From: Triglochin maritima | Taxonomy: Eukaryota > Streptophyta > Magnoliopsida > Alismatales > Juncaginaceae | Assembly (NCBI GenBank): GCA_963682175.1 | Contig: OY821793.1 | Coordinates: 26,123,493-26,187,492 of the forward strand | Direction: 5' to 3' | Length of the DNA: 64,000 bases | Notes under the pieces: model-generated | Told to the model about the DNA's origin: nothing | Databases searched by the model: none | What the model saw: the letters and a program-made list of their open reading frames with translations, nothing else | Shown here: piece by piece, positions 1 to 11,840 of the stretch | How positions within the stretch are numbered: the first letter of the stretch is position 1 | How the letters are laid out: every line of letters begins with the position of its first letter | Position numbers and translations under genes: made by a program

Positions 1-906
1 CCCGCGGGCAACACCCATGGACTTCCAAACGTGTTTTGGAAGCGAATGGGGTAGGCAACAACCGTGGGAACCCAAGCATGGGCACGAGCAACGTCCGAAA
101 GAACTTTCCCCACGAGAAACTCCCATTCCCTTCCGGACGCGTTGGGAAGTGCACGGGAACGCAACAACCTTGGGCAACCGAGCACGTCGAAGAGCAACTT
201 CCACAGGCACCTTGGTCTTTGCCCACGAGCAACCTCCATTTCACCTACAAGTGCGCTTTCACTTCCAAATGTGTTTTGGAAGCGAATGCCGCAGGCCACT
301 GCCGCGAGCACACACTAGGCCCTAGCGTGGCGCTGACATGCCAACTATGACAACACTAGGCTAGTGTCCATCGCCCGACCGCCAAATCACTCCGAGATGG
401 GTGTGCCTCGTAGATAACGCGGATGGATATGTGGGGTCCTAAGTTCCATAAACCGTGGTTGGGCCGCGTAAAGACCACTTAGAAACTAGGTGTGGGGCTG
501 GCCACATGCCACGCGTGGAGCTGGCCAAAGGCCACTCCCTCGCCACCCTGCAGGCCAACACCAAATCGGCTGCGCCTCGAGCATCCGACCTCCAAATCGA
601 GCGTTCTAACTTAAATTACGTAGACAATTCATCCCTCTATCTGCCCCTAAAATTTCAGAGCAAACGCCGAAGTATTCGGGGTCGCGCCTCCTCCAAGAAG
701 ACGTAGCTCCCTACCAGCCACGCCCCCACATCATCAGCATTCTTCATCTCATCGCGCCTCGCCCTACATACATCTAAATCGGGCATTCTAAGAGGAGTTA
801 CCCATCCACTCCTCCTCACTATGTGCTCGGGTGCCCAAATATAGACTAAGGCTAACCTAAGGTCCACTCAGGCCATTGCTTGGGACAAACGATGCGGCAG
901 CTTCCA

Positions 907-1014
907 CTTTGCCCGCGGGCAACACCCATGGACTTCCAAACGTGTTTTGGAAGCGAATGGGGTAGGCAACAACCGTGGGAACCCAAGCATGGGCACGAGC
1001 AACGTCCGAAAGAA
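907..1014. repeat. Internal subrepeat a of the monomer
   Basis: This segment begins CTTTGCCCGCGGGCAAC, continues with CATGGACTTCCAAAC and TTTTGGAAGCGAATG, and then GGCAACAACCGTGGG and GAGCAACGTCC. Subrepeats b and c show the same order of boxes (CTTTNCCC, GAGMAAC, CATTTC or similar, CTTCC, GCGTT, GGAAG). The 108-bp step to subrepeat b is measured between the CTTT boxes at 907 and 1015. Confidence 0.8.
933..953. repeat. 8-bp inverted repeat, recurring twice per monomer
   Basis: CTTCCAAA at 933-940 pairs with TTTGGAAG at 946-953 around a 5-base centre. The same dyad recurs at 1173-1193 in subrepeat c, and a degraded form lies at ~1041-1060 in subrepeat b. In subfamilies II to V the centre is usually CGCGT, which adds an MluI site; in subfamily I it is CGTGT. 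It is conserved in nearly every copy. One D-type variant at 12752-13662 reads GCGATTTGG instead. Confidence 0.8.
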
Positions 1015-1127
1015 CTTTCCCCACGAGAAACTCCCATTCCCTTCCGGACGCGTTGGGAAGTGCACGGGAACGCAACAACCTTGGGCAACCGAGCACGTCG
1101 AAGAGCAACTTCCACAGGCACCTTGGT
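1015..1127. repeat. Internal subrepeat b of the monomer
   Basis: This segment begins CTTTCCCCACGAGAAAC, then CCCTTCCGGACGCGTTGGG, AAGTGCACGGG, then CAACAACCTTGGGCAACC and GAGCAACTTCC. It aligns with subrepeat a box by box: CTTCC-aaa-CGYGTTtt-GGAAG against CTTCC-gga-CGCGTTg-GGAAG, and CAACAACCGTGGGAACC against CAACAACCTTGGGCAACC. The GAGCAAC boxes of a and b (997-1003 and 1103-1109) are exactly 106 bp apart. Confidence 0.78.
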
Positions 1128-1230
1128 CTTTGCCCACGAGCAACCTCCATTTCACCTACAAGTGCGCTTTCACTTCCAAATGTGTTTTGGAAGCGAATGC
1201 CGCAGGCCACTGCCGCGAGCACACACTAGG
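1128..1230. repeat. Internal subrepeat c of the monomer
   Basis: This segment begins CTTTGCCCACGAGCAACC, then CATTTCACC, a short extra stretch (about 1160-1172) and CTTCCAAATGTGTTTTGGAA, AGCGAATGCCGCAGGCCAC. Its second half is almost the same as subrepeat a (932-960). The right boundary is approximate, because similarity fades near the CTAGGCCCTAG palindrome. Confidence 0.72.
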
Positions 1231-1263
1231 CCCTAGCGTGGCGCTGACATGCCAACTATGACA

Positions 1264-1278
1264 ACACTAGGCTAGTGT
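1264..1278. repeat. Perfect 15-bp palindrome ACACTAGGCTAGTGT
   Basis: Two 7-bp arms surround one central base. It is kept in subfamilies I, II, IV and V with rare exceptions. In subfamily III (from the copy starting 18111 to about 31.2 kb) it reads ACACTAAGCTAGTGT, which breaks the innermost pair and marks that subfamily. A second small palindrome, CTAGGCCCTAG, lies just upstream at 1226-1236. Confidence 0.85.
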
Positions 1279-4200
1279 CCATCGCCCGACCGCCAAATCA
1301 CTCCGAGATGGGTGTGCCTCGTAGATAACGCGGATGGATATGTGGGGTCCTAAGTTCCATAAACCGTGGTTGGGCCGCCTAAAGACCACTTAGAAACTAG
1401 GTGTGGGGCTGGCCACATGCCACGCGTGGAGCTGGCCAAAGGCCACTCCCTCGCCACCCTGCAGGCCAACACCAAATCGGCTGCGCCTCGAGCATCCGAC
1501 CTCCAAATCGAGCGTTCTAACTTGCATCAGGTAGACAATTCCTCCCTCTATCTGCCCCTAAAATTTCAGAGCAAACGCCCAAGTATTCGGGGTCGCGCCT
1601 CCTCCACGAAGACGTAGCTCCCTACCAGCCACGCCCCCACGTCATCAGCATTCTTCATCTCATCGCGCCTCGCCCTACATACATCTAAATCGGGCATTCT
1701 AAGAGGAGTTACCCATCCACTCCTCCTCACTATGTGCTCGGGTGCCCAAATATAGACTAAGGCTAACCTAAGGTCCACTCAGGCCATTGCTTGGGACAAA
1801 CGATGCGGCAGCTTCCACTTTGCCCGCGGGCAACACCCATGGACTTCCAAACGTGTTTTGGAAGCGAATGGGGTAGGCAACAACCGTGGGAACCCAAGCA
1901 TGGGCACGAGCAACGTCCGAAAGAACTTTCCCCACGAGAAACTCCCATTCCCTTCCGGACGCGTTGGGAAGTGCACGGGAACGCAACAACCTTGGGCAAC
2001 CGAGCACGTCGAAGAGCAACTTCCACAGGCACCTTGGTCTTTGCCCACGAGCAACCTCCATTTCACCTACAAGTGCGCTTTCACTTCCAAATGTGTTTTG
2101 GAAGCGAATGCCGCAGGCCACTGCCGCGAGCACACACTAGGCCCTAGCGTGGCGCTGACATGCCAACTATGACAACACTAGGCTAGTGTCCATCGCCCGA
2201 CCGCCAAATCACTCCGAGATGGGTGTGCCTCGTAGATAACGCGGATGGATATGTGGGGTCCTAAGTTCCATAAACCGTGGTTGGGCCGCCTAAAGACCAC
2301 TTAGAAACTAGGTGTGGGGCTGGCCACATGCCACGCGTGGAGCTGGCCAAAGGCCACTCCCTCGCCACCCTGCAGGCCAACACCAAATCGGCTGCGCCTC
2401 GAGCATCCGACCTCCAAATCGAGCGTTCTAACTTGCATCAGGTAGACAATTCCTCCCTCTATCTGCCCCTAAAATTTCAGAGCAAACTCCCAAGTATTCG
2501 GGGTCGCGCCTCCTCCACGAAGACGTAGCTCCCTACCAGCCACGCCCCCACGTCATCAGCATTCTTCATCTCATCGCGCCTCGCCCTACATACATCTAAA
2601 TCGGGCATTCTAAGAGGAGTTACCCATCCACTCCTCCTCACTATGTGCTCGGGTGCCCAAATATAGACTAAGGCTAACCTAAGGTCCACTCAGGCCATTG
2701 CTTGGGACAAACGATGCGGCAGCTTCCACTTTGCCCGCGGGCAACACCCATGGACTTCCAAACGTGTTTTGGAAGCGAATGGGGTAGGCAACAACCGTGG
2801 GAACCCAAGCATGGGCACGAGCAACGTCCCAAAGAACTTTCCCCACGAGAAACCCCCATTCCCTTCCGGACGCGTTGGGAAGTGCACGGGAAGGCCACAA
2901 CCTTGGGCAACCGAGCACGTCGAAGAGCAACGTCCACAGGCACCTTGGTCTTTGCCCACGAGCAACCTCCATTTCACCTACAAGTGCGCTTTCACTTCCA
3001 AACGTGTTTTGGAAGCGAATGCCGCAGGCCACTGCCGCGAGCACAAACTAGGCCCTAGCGTGGCGCTGACATGCCAACTATGACAACACTAGGCTAGTGT
3101 CCATCGCCCGACCGCCAAATCACTCCGAGATGGGTGCGCCTCGTAGATAACGTGGATGGATATGTGGGGTCCTAAGTTCCATAAACCGTGGTTGGGCCGC
3201 CTAAAGACCACTTAGAAACTAGGTGTGGGGCTGGCCACATGCCACGCGTGGAGCTGGCCAAAGGCCACTCCGTCGCCACCCTGCAGGCCAACACCAAATC
3301 GGCTGCGCCTCGAGCATCCGACCTCCAAATCGAGCGTTCTAAATTGCATTACGTAGAAAATTCATCCCTCTATCTGCCCCTAAAATTTCTGAGCAAACGC
3401 CGAAGTATTCCGGGTCGCGCCTCTTCCAAGAAGACGTAGCTACCTACCAGCCACGCCCCCACATCATCAACATTCTTCATCTCATCGCGCCTCGCCCTAC
3501 ATACATCTAAATCGGGCATTCTAAGAGGAGTTACCCATCCACTCCTCCTCACTATGTGCTCGGGTGCCCAAATATAGACTAAGGCTCACCTAAGGTCCAC
3601 TCAGGCCATTGCTTGGGACAAACGATGCGGCAGCTTCCACTTTGCCCGCGGGCAACACCCATGGACTTCCAAACGCGTTTTGGAAGCGAATGGGGTAGGC
3701 AACAACCGTGGGAACCCAAGCATGGGCACGAGCAACGTCCCAAAGAACTTTCCCCACGAGAAACCCCCATTCCCTTCCGGACGCGTTGGGAAGTGCACGG
3801 GAAGGCAACAACCTTGGGCAACTGAGCACGTCGAAGAGCAACGTCCACAGGCACCTTGGTCTTTGCCCACGAGCAACCTCCATTTCACCTACAAGTGCGC
3901 TTTCACTTCCAAACGTGTTTTGGAAGCGAATGCCGTAGGCCACTGCCGCGAGCACACACTAGGCCCTAGTGTGGCGCTGACATGCCAACTATGACAACAC
4001 TAGGCTAGTGTCCATCGCCCGACCGCCAAATCACTCCGAGATGGGTGTGCCTCGTAGATAACGCGGATGGATATGTGGGGTCCTAAGTTCCATAAACCGT
4101 GGTTGGGCCGCCTAAAGACCACTTAGAAACTAGGTGTGGGGCTGGCCACATGCCACGCGTGGAGCTGGCCAAAGGCCACTCCGTCGCCACCCTGCAGGCC

Positions 4201-4555
4201 AACACCAAATCGGCTGCGCCTCGAGTATCCGACCTCCAAATCGAGCGTTCTAACTTGCATTACGTAGACAATTCATCCCTCTATCTGCGCCTAAAATTTC
4301 AGAGCAAACGCCGAAGTATTCGGGGTCGCGCCTCCTCCAAGAAGACGTAGCTCCCTACCAGCCACGCCCCCACATCATCAGCATTCTTCATCTCATCGCG
4401 CCTCGCCCTACATACATCTAAATCGGGCATTCTAAGAGGAGTTACCCATCCACTCCTCCTCACTATGTGCTCGGGTGCCCAAATATAGACTAAGGCTCAC
4501 CTAAGGTCCACTCAGGCAATTGCTTGGGACAAACGATGCGGCAGCTTCCACTTTG

Positions 4556-7500
4556 CCCGGGGGCAACACCCATGGACTTCCAAACGCGTTTTGGAAGCGA
4601 ATGGGGTAGGCAACAACCGTGGGAACCCAAGCACGGGCACGAGCAACGTCCCAAAGAACTTTCCCCACGAGAAACCCCCATTCCCTTCCGGACGCGTTGG
4701 GAAGTGCACGGGAAGGCAACAACCTTGGGCAACCGAGCACGTCGAAGAGCAACGTCCACATGCACCTTGGTCTTTGCCCACGAGCAACCTCCATTTCACC
4801 TACAAGTGCGCTTTCACTTCCAAACGTGTTTTGGAAGCGAATGCCGCAGGCCACTGCCGCGAGCACAAACTAGGCCCTAGCGTGGCGCTGACATGCCAAC
4901 TATGACAACACTAGGCTAGTGTCCATCGCCCGACCGCCAAATCACTCCGAGATGGGTGCGCCTCGTAGATAACGTGGATGGATATGTGGGGTCCTAAGTT
5001 CCATAAACCGTGGTTGGGCCGCCTAAAGACCACTTAGAAACTAGGTGTGGGGCTGGCCACATGCCACGCGTGGAGCTGGCCAAAGGCCACTCCGTCGCCA
5101 CCCTGCAGCCAACACCAAATCGGCTGCGCCTCGAGCATCCGACCTCCAAATCGAGCGTTCTAACTTGCATTACGTAGAAAATTCATCCCTCTATCTGCCC
5201 CTAAAATTTCAGAGCAAACGCCAAAGTATTCCGGGTCGCGCCTCTTCCAAGAAGACGTAGCTCCCTACCAGCCACGCCCCCACATCATCAGCATTCTTCA
5301 TCTCATCGCGCCTCGCCCTACATACATCTAAATCGGGCATTCTAAGAGGAGTTACCCATCCACTCCTCCTCACTATGTGCTCGGGTGCCCAAATATAGAC
5401 TAAGGCTCACCTAAGGTCCACTCAGGCCATTGCTTGGGACAAACGATGCGGCAGCTTCCACTTTGCCCGCGGGCAACACCCATGGACTTCCAAACGCGTT
5501 TTGGAAGCGAATGGGGTAGGAAACAACCGTGGGAACCCAAGCATGGGCACGAGCAACGTCCCAAAGAACTTTCCCCACGAGAAACCCCCATTCCCTTCCG
5601 GACGCGTTGGGAAGTGCACGGGAAGGCAACAACCTTGGGCAACCGAGCACGTCGAAGAGCAACGTCCACAGGCACCTTGGTCTTTGCCCACGAGCAACCT
5701 CCATTTCACCTACAAGTGCGCTTTCACTTCCAAACGTGTTTTGGAAGTGAATGCCGCAGGCCACTGCCGCGAGCACAAACTAGGCCCTAGCGTGGCGCTG
5801 ACATGCCAACTATGACAACACTAGGCTAGTGTCCATCGCCCGACCGCCAAATCACTCCGAGATGGGTAAGCCTCGTAGATAACGCGGATGGATATGTGGG
5901 GTCCTAAGTTCCATAAACCGTGGTTGGGCCGCCTAAAGACCACTTAGAAACTAGGTGTGGGGCTGGCCACATGCCACGCGTGGAGCTGGCCAAAGGCCAC
6001 TCCGTCGCCACCCTGCAGGCCAACACCAAATCGGCTGCGCCTCGAGCATCCGACCTCCAAATCGAGCGTTCTAACTTGCATTACGTAGACAATTCATCCC
6101 TCTATCTGCCCCTAAAATTTCAGAGCAAACGCCGAAGTATTCGGGGTCGCGCCTCCTCCAAGAAGACGTAGCTCCCTACCAGCCACGCCCCCACATCATC
6201 AGCATTCTTCATCTCATCGCGCCTCGCCCTACATACATTTAAATCGGGCTTTCTAAGAGGAGTTACCCATCCACTCCTCCTCACTATGTGCTCGGGTGCC
6301 CAAATATAGACTAAGGCTCACCTAAGGTCCACTCAGGCAATTGCTTGGGACAAACGATGCGGCATCTTCCACTTTGCCCGGGGGCAACACCCATGGACTT
6401 CCAAACGCGTTTTGGAAGCGAATGGGGTAGGCAACAACCGTGGGAACCCAAGCACGGGCACGAGCAACGTCCCAAAGAACTTTCCCCACGAGAAACCCCC
6501 ATTCCCTTCCGGACGCGTTGGGAAGTGCACGGGAAGGCAACAACCTTGGGCAACCGAGCACGTCGAAGAGCAACGTCCACATGCACCTTGGTCTTTGCCC
6601 ACGAGCAACCTCCATTTCACCTACAAGTGCGCTTTCACTTCCAAACGTGTTTTGGAAGCGAATGCCGCAGGCCACTGCCGCGAGCACAAACTAGGCCCTA
6701 GCGTGGCGCTGACATGCCAACTATGACAACACTAGGCTAGTGTCCATCGCCCGACCGCCAAATCACTCCGAGATGGGTGCGCCTCGTAGATAACTTGGAT
6801 GGATATGTGGGGTCCTAAGTTCCATAAACCGTGGTTGGGCCGCCTAAAGACCACTTAGAAACTAGGTGTGGGGCTGGCCACATGCCACGCGTGGAGCTGG
6901 CCAAAGGCCACTCCGTCGCCACCCTGCAGCCAACACCAAATCGGCTGCGCCTCGAGCATCCGACCTCCAAATCGAGCGTTCTAACTTGCATTACGTAGAA
7001 AATTCATCCCTCTATCTGCCCCTAAAATTTCAGAGCAAACGCCAAAGTATTCCGGGTCGCGCCTCTTCCAAGAAGACGTAGCTCCCTACCAGCCACGCCC
7101 CCACATCATCAGCATTCTTCATCTCATCGCGCCTCGCCCTACATACATCTAAATCGGGCATTCTAAGAGGAGTTACCCATCCACTCCTCCTCACTATGTG
7201 CTCGGGTGCCCAAATATAGACTAAGGCTCACCTAAGGTCCACTCAGGCCATTGCTTGGGACAAACGATGCGGCAGCTTCCACTTTGCCCGCGGGCAACAC
7301 CCATGGACTTCCAAACGCGTTTTGGAAGCGAATGGGGTAGGAAACAACCGTGGGAACCCAAGCATGGGCACGAGCAACGTCCCAAAGAACTTTCCCCACG
7401 AGAAACCCCCATTCCCTTCCGGACGCGTTGGGAAGTGCACGGGAAGGCAACAACCTTGGGCAACCGAGCACGTCGAAGAGCAACGTCCACAGGCACCTTG

Positions 7501-10500
7501 GTCTTTGCCCACGAGCAACCTCCATTTCACCTACAAGTGCGCTTTCACTTCCAAACGTGTTTTGGAAGTGAATGCCGCAGGCCACTGCCGCGAGCACAAA
7601 CTAGGCCCTAGCGTGGCGCTGACATGCCAACTATGACAACACTAGGCTAGTGTCCATCGCCCGACCGCCAAATCACTCCGAGATGGGTAAGCCTCGTAGA
7701 TAACACGGATGGATATGTGGGGTCCTAAGTTCCATAAACCGTGGTTGGGCCGCCTAAAGACCACTTAGAAACTAGGTGTGGGGCTGGCCACATGCCACGC
7801 GTGGAGCTGGCCAAAGGCCACTCCGTCGCCACCCTGCAGGCCAACACCAAATCGGCTGCGCCTCGAGCATCCGACCTCCAAATCGAGCGTTCTAACTTGC
7901 ATTACGTAGAAAATTCATCCCTCTATCTGCCCCTAAAATTTCAGAGCAAACGCCAAAGTATTCCGGGTCGCGCCTCTTCCAAGAAGACGTAGCTCCCTAC
8001 CAGCCACGCCCCCACATCATCAGCATTCTTCATCTCATCGCGCCTCGCCCTACATACATCTAAATCGGGCATTCTAAGAGGAGTTACCCATCCACTCCTC
8101 CTCACTATGTGCTCGGGTGCCCAAATATAGACTAAGGCTCACCTAAGGTCCACTCAGGCCATTGCTTGGGACAAACGATGCGGCAGCTTCCACTTTGCCC
8201 GCGGGCAACACCCATGGACTTCCAAACGCGTTTTGGAAGCGAATGGGGTAGGAAACAACCGTGGGAACCCAAGCATGGGCACGAGCAACGTCCCAAAGAA
8301 CTTTCCCCACGAGAAACCCCCATTCCCTTCCGGACGCGTTGGGAAGTGCACGGGAAGGCAACAACCTTGGGCAACCGAGCACGTCGAAGAGCAACGTCCA
8401 CAGGCACCTTGGTCTTTGCCCACGAGCAACCTCCATTTCACCTACAAGTGCGCTTTCACTTCCAAACGTGTTTTGGAAGTGAATGCCGCAGGCCACTGCC
8501 GCGAGCACAAACTAGGCCCTAGCGTGGCGCTGACATGCCAACTATGACAACACTAGGCTAGTGTCCATCGCCCGACCGCCAAATCACTCCGAGATGGGTA
8601 AGCCTCGTAGATAACGCGGATGGATATGTGGGGTCCTAAGTTCCATAAACCGTGGTTGGGCCGCCTAAAGACCACTTAGAAACTAGGTGTGGGGCTGGCC
8701 ACATGCCACGCGTGGAGCTGGCCAAAGGCCACTCCGTCGCCACCCTGCAGGCCAACACCAAATCGGCTGCGCCTCGAGCATCCGACCTCCAAATCGAGCG
8801 TTCTAACTTGCATTACGTAGACAATTCATCCCTCTATCTGCCCCTAAAATTTCAGAGCAAACGCCGAAGTATTCGGGGTCGCGCCTCCTCCAAGAAGACG
8901 TAGCTCCCTACCAGCCACGCCCCCACATCATCAGCATTCTTCATCTCATCGCGCCTCGCCCTACATACATTTAAATCGGGCTTTCTAAGAGGAGTTACCC
9001 ATCCACTCCTCCTCACTATGTGCTCGGGTGCCCAAATATAGACTAAGGCTCACCTAAGGTCCCCTCAGGCAATTGCTTGGGACAAACGATGCGGCATCTT
9101 CCACTTTGCCCGGGGGCAACACCCATGGACTTCCAAACGCGTTTTGGAAGCGAATGGGGTAGGCAACAACCGTGGGAACCCAAGCACGGGCACGAGCAAC
9201 GTCCCAAAGAACTTTCCCCACGAGAAACCCCCATTCCCTTCCGGACGCGTTGGGAAGTGCACGGGAAGGCAACAACCTTGGGCAACCGAGCACGTCGAAG
9301 AGCAACGTCCACATGCACCTTGGTCTTTGCCCACGAGCAACCTCCATTTCACCTACAAGTGCGCTTTCACTTCCAAACGTGTTTTGGAAGCGAATGCCGC
9401 AGGCCACTGCCGCGAGCACAAACTAGGCCCTAGCGTGGCGCTGACATGCCAACTATGACAACACTAGGCTAGTGTCCATCGCCCGACCGCCAAATCACTC
9501 CGAGATGGGTGCGCCTCGTAGATAACGTGGATGGATATGTGGGGTCCTAAGTTCCATAAACCGTGGTTGGGCCGCCTAAAGACCACTTAGAAACTAGGTG
9601 TGGGGCTGGCCACATGCCACGCGTGGAGCTGGCCAAAGGCCACTCCGTCGCCACCCTGCAGCCAACACCAAATCGGCTGCGCCTCGAGCATCCGACCTCC
9701 AAATCGAGCGTTCTAACTTGCATTACGTATAAAATTCATCCCTCTATCTGCCCCTAAAATTTCAGAGCAAACGCCAAAGTATTCCGGGTCGCGCCTCTTC
9801 CAAGAAGACGTAGCTCCCTACCAGCCACGCCCCCACATCATCAGCATTCTTCATCTCATCGCGCCTCGCCCTACATACATCTAAATCGGGCATTCTAAGA
9901 GGAGTTACCCATCCACTCCTCCTCACTATGTGCTCGGGTGCCCAAATATAGACTAAGGCTCACCTAAGGTCCACTCAGGCCATTGCTTGGGACAAACGAT
10001 GCGGCAGCTTCCACTTTGCCCGCGGGCAACACCCATGGACTTCCAAACGCGTTTTGGAAGCGAATGGGGTAGGAAACAACCGTGGGAACCCAAGCATGGG
10101 CACGAGCAACGTCCCAAAGAACTTTCCCCACGAGAAACCCCCATTCCCTTCCGGACGCGTTGGGAAGTGCACGGGAAGGCAACAACCTTGGGCAACCGAG
10201 CACGTCGAAGAGCAACGTCCACAGGCACCTTGGTCTTTGCCCACGAGCAACCTCCATTTCACCTACAAGTGCGCTTTCACTTCCAAACGTGTTTTGGAAG
10301 TGAATGCCGCAGGCCACTGCCGCGAGCACAAACTAGGCCCTAGCGTGGCGCTGACATGCCAACTATGACAACACTAGGCTAGTGTCCATCGCCCGACCGC
10401 CAAATCACTCCGAGATGGGTAAGCCTCGTAGATAACGCGGATGGATATGTGGGGTCCTAAGTTCCATAAACCGTGGTTGGGCCGCCTAAAGACCACTTAG

Positions 10501-10929
10501 AAACTAGGTGTGGGGCTGGCCACATGGCACGCGTGGAGCTGGCCAAAGGCCACTCCGTCGCCACCCTGCAGGCCAACACCAAATCGGCTGCGCCTCGAGC
10601 ATCCAACCTCCAAATCGAGCGTTCTAACTTGCATTACGTAGACAATTCATCCCTCTATCTGCCCCTAAAATTTCAGAGCAAACGCCGAAGTATTCGGCGT
10701 CGCGCCTCCTCCAAGAAGACGTAGCTCCCTACCAGCCACGCCCCCACATCATCAGCATTCTTCATCTCATCGCGCCTCACCCTACATACATTTAAATCGG
10801 GCTTTCTAAGAGGAGTTACCCATCCACTCCTCCTCACTATGTGCTCGGGTGCCCAAATATAGACTAAGGCTTACCTAAGGTCCACTCAGGCAATTGCTTG
10901 GGACAAACGATGCGGCAGCTTCCACTTTG
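4556..10929. repeat. A/B dimeric higher-order repeat (order A B A B B A B)
   Basis: A copies start at 4556, 6377 and 9109. They share TTTGCCCGGGGGCAAC, CCCAAGCACGGGC, TCCACATGCACC and a one-base loss giving CTGCAGCCAAC. B copies start at 5466, 7287, 8198 and 10019. They share GGGTAGGAAACAACC, TTTTGGAAGTGAATGCC and GGGTAAGCCTCG. The A-to-A step 4556 to 6377 is 1,821 bp; the extra B at 8198 makes the next step 2,732 bp. This is the pattern expected from unequal exchange in a dimer array. Confidence 0.88.
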
Positions 10930-11840
10930 CCCGGGGGCAACACCCATGGACTTCCAAACGCGTTTTGGAAGCGAATGGGGTAGGCAACAACCGTGGGAAC
11001 CCAAGCATGGGCACGAGCAACGTCCCAAAGAACTTTCCCCACGAGAAACCCCCATTCCCTTCCGGACGCGTTGGGAAGTGCACGGGAAGGCAACAACCTT
11101 GGGCAACTGAGCACGTCGAAGAGCAACGTCCACAGGCACCTTGGTCTTTGCCCACGAGCAACCTCCATTTCACCTACAAGTGCGCTTTCACTTCCAAACG
11201 TGTTTTGGAAGCGAATGCCGTAGGCCACTGCCGCGAGCACACACTAGGCCCTAGTGTGGCGCTGACATGCCAACTATGACAACACTAGGCTAGTGTCCAT
11301 CGCCCGACCGCCAAATCACTCCGAGATGGGTGTGCCTCGTAGATAACGCGGATGGATATGTGGGGTCCTAAGTTCCATAAACCGTGGTTGGGCCGCCTAA
11401 AGACCACTTAGAAACTAGGTGTGGGGCTGGCCACATGCCACGCGTGGAGCTGGCCAAAGGCCACTCCGTCGCCACCCTGCAGGCCAACACCAAATCGGCT
11501 GCGCCTCGAGCATCCGACCTCCAAATCGAGCGTTCTAACTTGCATTACGTAGACAATTCATCCCTCTATCTGCCCCTAAAATTTCAGAGCAAACGCCGAA
11601 GTATTCGGGGTCGCGCCTCCTCCAAGAAGACGTAGCTCCCTACCAGCCACGCCCCCACATCATCAGCATTCTTCATCTCATCGCGCCTCGCCCTACATAC
11701 ATTTAAATCGGGCTTTCTAAGAGGAGTTACCCATCCACTCCTCCTCACTATGTGCTCGGGTGCCCAAAAATAGACTAAGGCTCACCTAAGGTCCACTCAG
11801 GCCATTGCTTGGGACAAACGATGCGGCAGCTTCCACTTTG

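Larger units (their letters stand above)
912..1822. repeat. Reference 911-bp monomer (second copy)
   Basis: This copy serves as a coordinate frame. Bases 907-1230 hold three diverged subrepeats. Bases 1226-1278 hold two short palindromes (CTAGGCCCTAG at 1226-1236 and ACACTAGGCTAGTGT at 1264-1278). Bases 1410-1438 hold the palindrome CCACGCGTGG (1420-1429) between two TGGCCA boxes. A PstI site is at 1459-1464 and an XhoI site at 1497-1502. The most variable stretch between subfamilies is about 1500-1615. A relatively AT-rich CCAAATATAGAC box lies near 1745. I see no gene in it. Confidence 0.95.
1..2829. repeat. Satellite subfamily I, left block (monomers 1-3)
   Basis: Monomers start at 1, 912 and 1823. 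Diagnostic variants are CCAAACGTGTTTTGG in subrepeat a, ACGTCCGAAAG, GGGAACGCAAC, CAACTTCCACAGG and GGCTAACCTAAGG. The block matches 33590-36418 in phase; the only mismatch I noticed before base 2830 is T at 2488 against G at 36077. After 2830 the subfamily II form ACGTCCCAAAG takes over. Confidence 0.88.

Noticed and set aside
1278..1345. Possible 5S rRNA or rDNA spacer origin (GAGATGGGTG-CCTCG resembles a 5S segment)
   Set aside because: Only about ten scattered bases match. The rest of the 5S sequence, including its internal promoter, is absent. I see no 18S, 5.8S or 25S sequence either.
1554..1562. Plant telomere unit CCCTAAA within each monomer
   Set aside because: It occurs once per monomer (CCCCTAAAATTT) and never in tandem, so there is no interstitial telomeric array.
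1740..1760. CCAAATATAGAC as a promoter in every monomer
   Set aside because: A lone TATA-like string with no other promoter context. Some copies have lost it (CCCAAAAATAG near 11765, 13587 and 15409), so I do not list it as a regulatory site.
912..1822. CENP-B box in the monomer
   Set aside because: I looked for TTCGNNNNANNCGGG on both strands. TTCG occurrences such as ATTCGGGGTCGCG do not fit the remaining positions.
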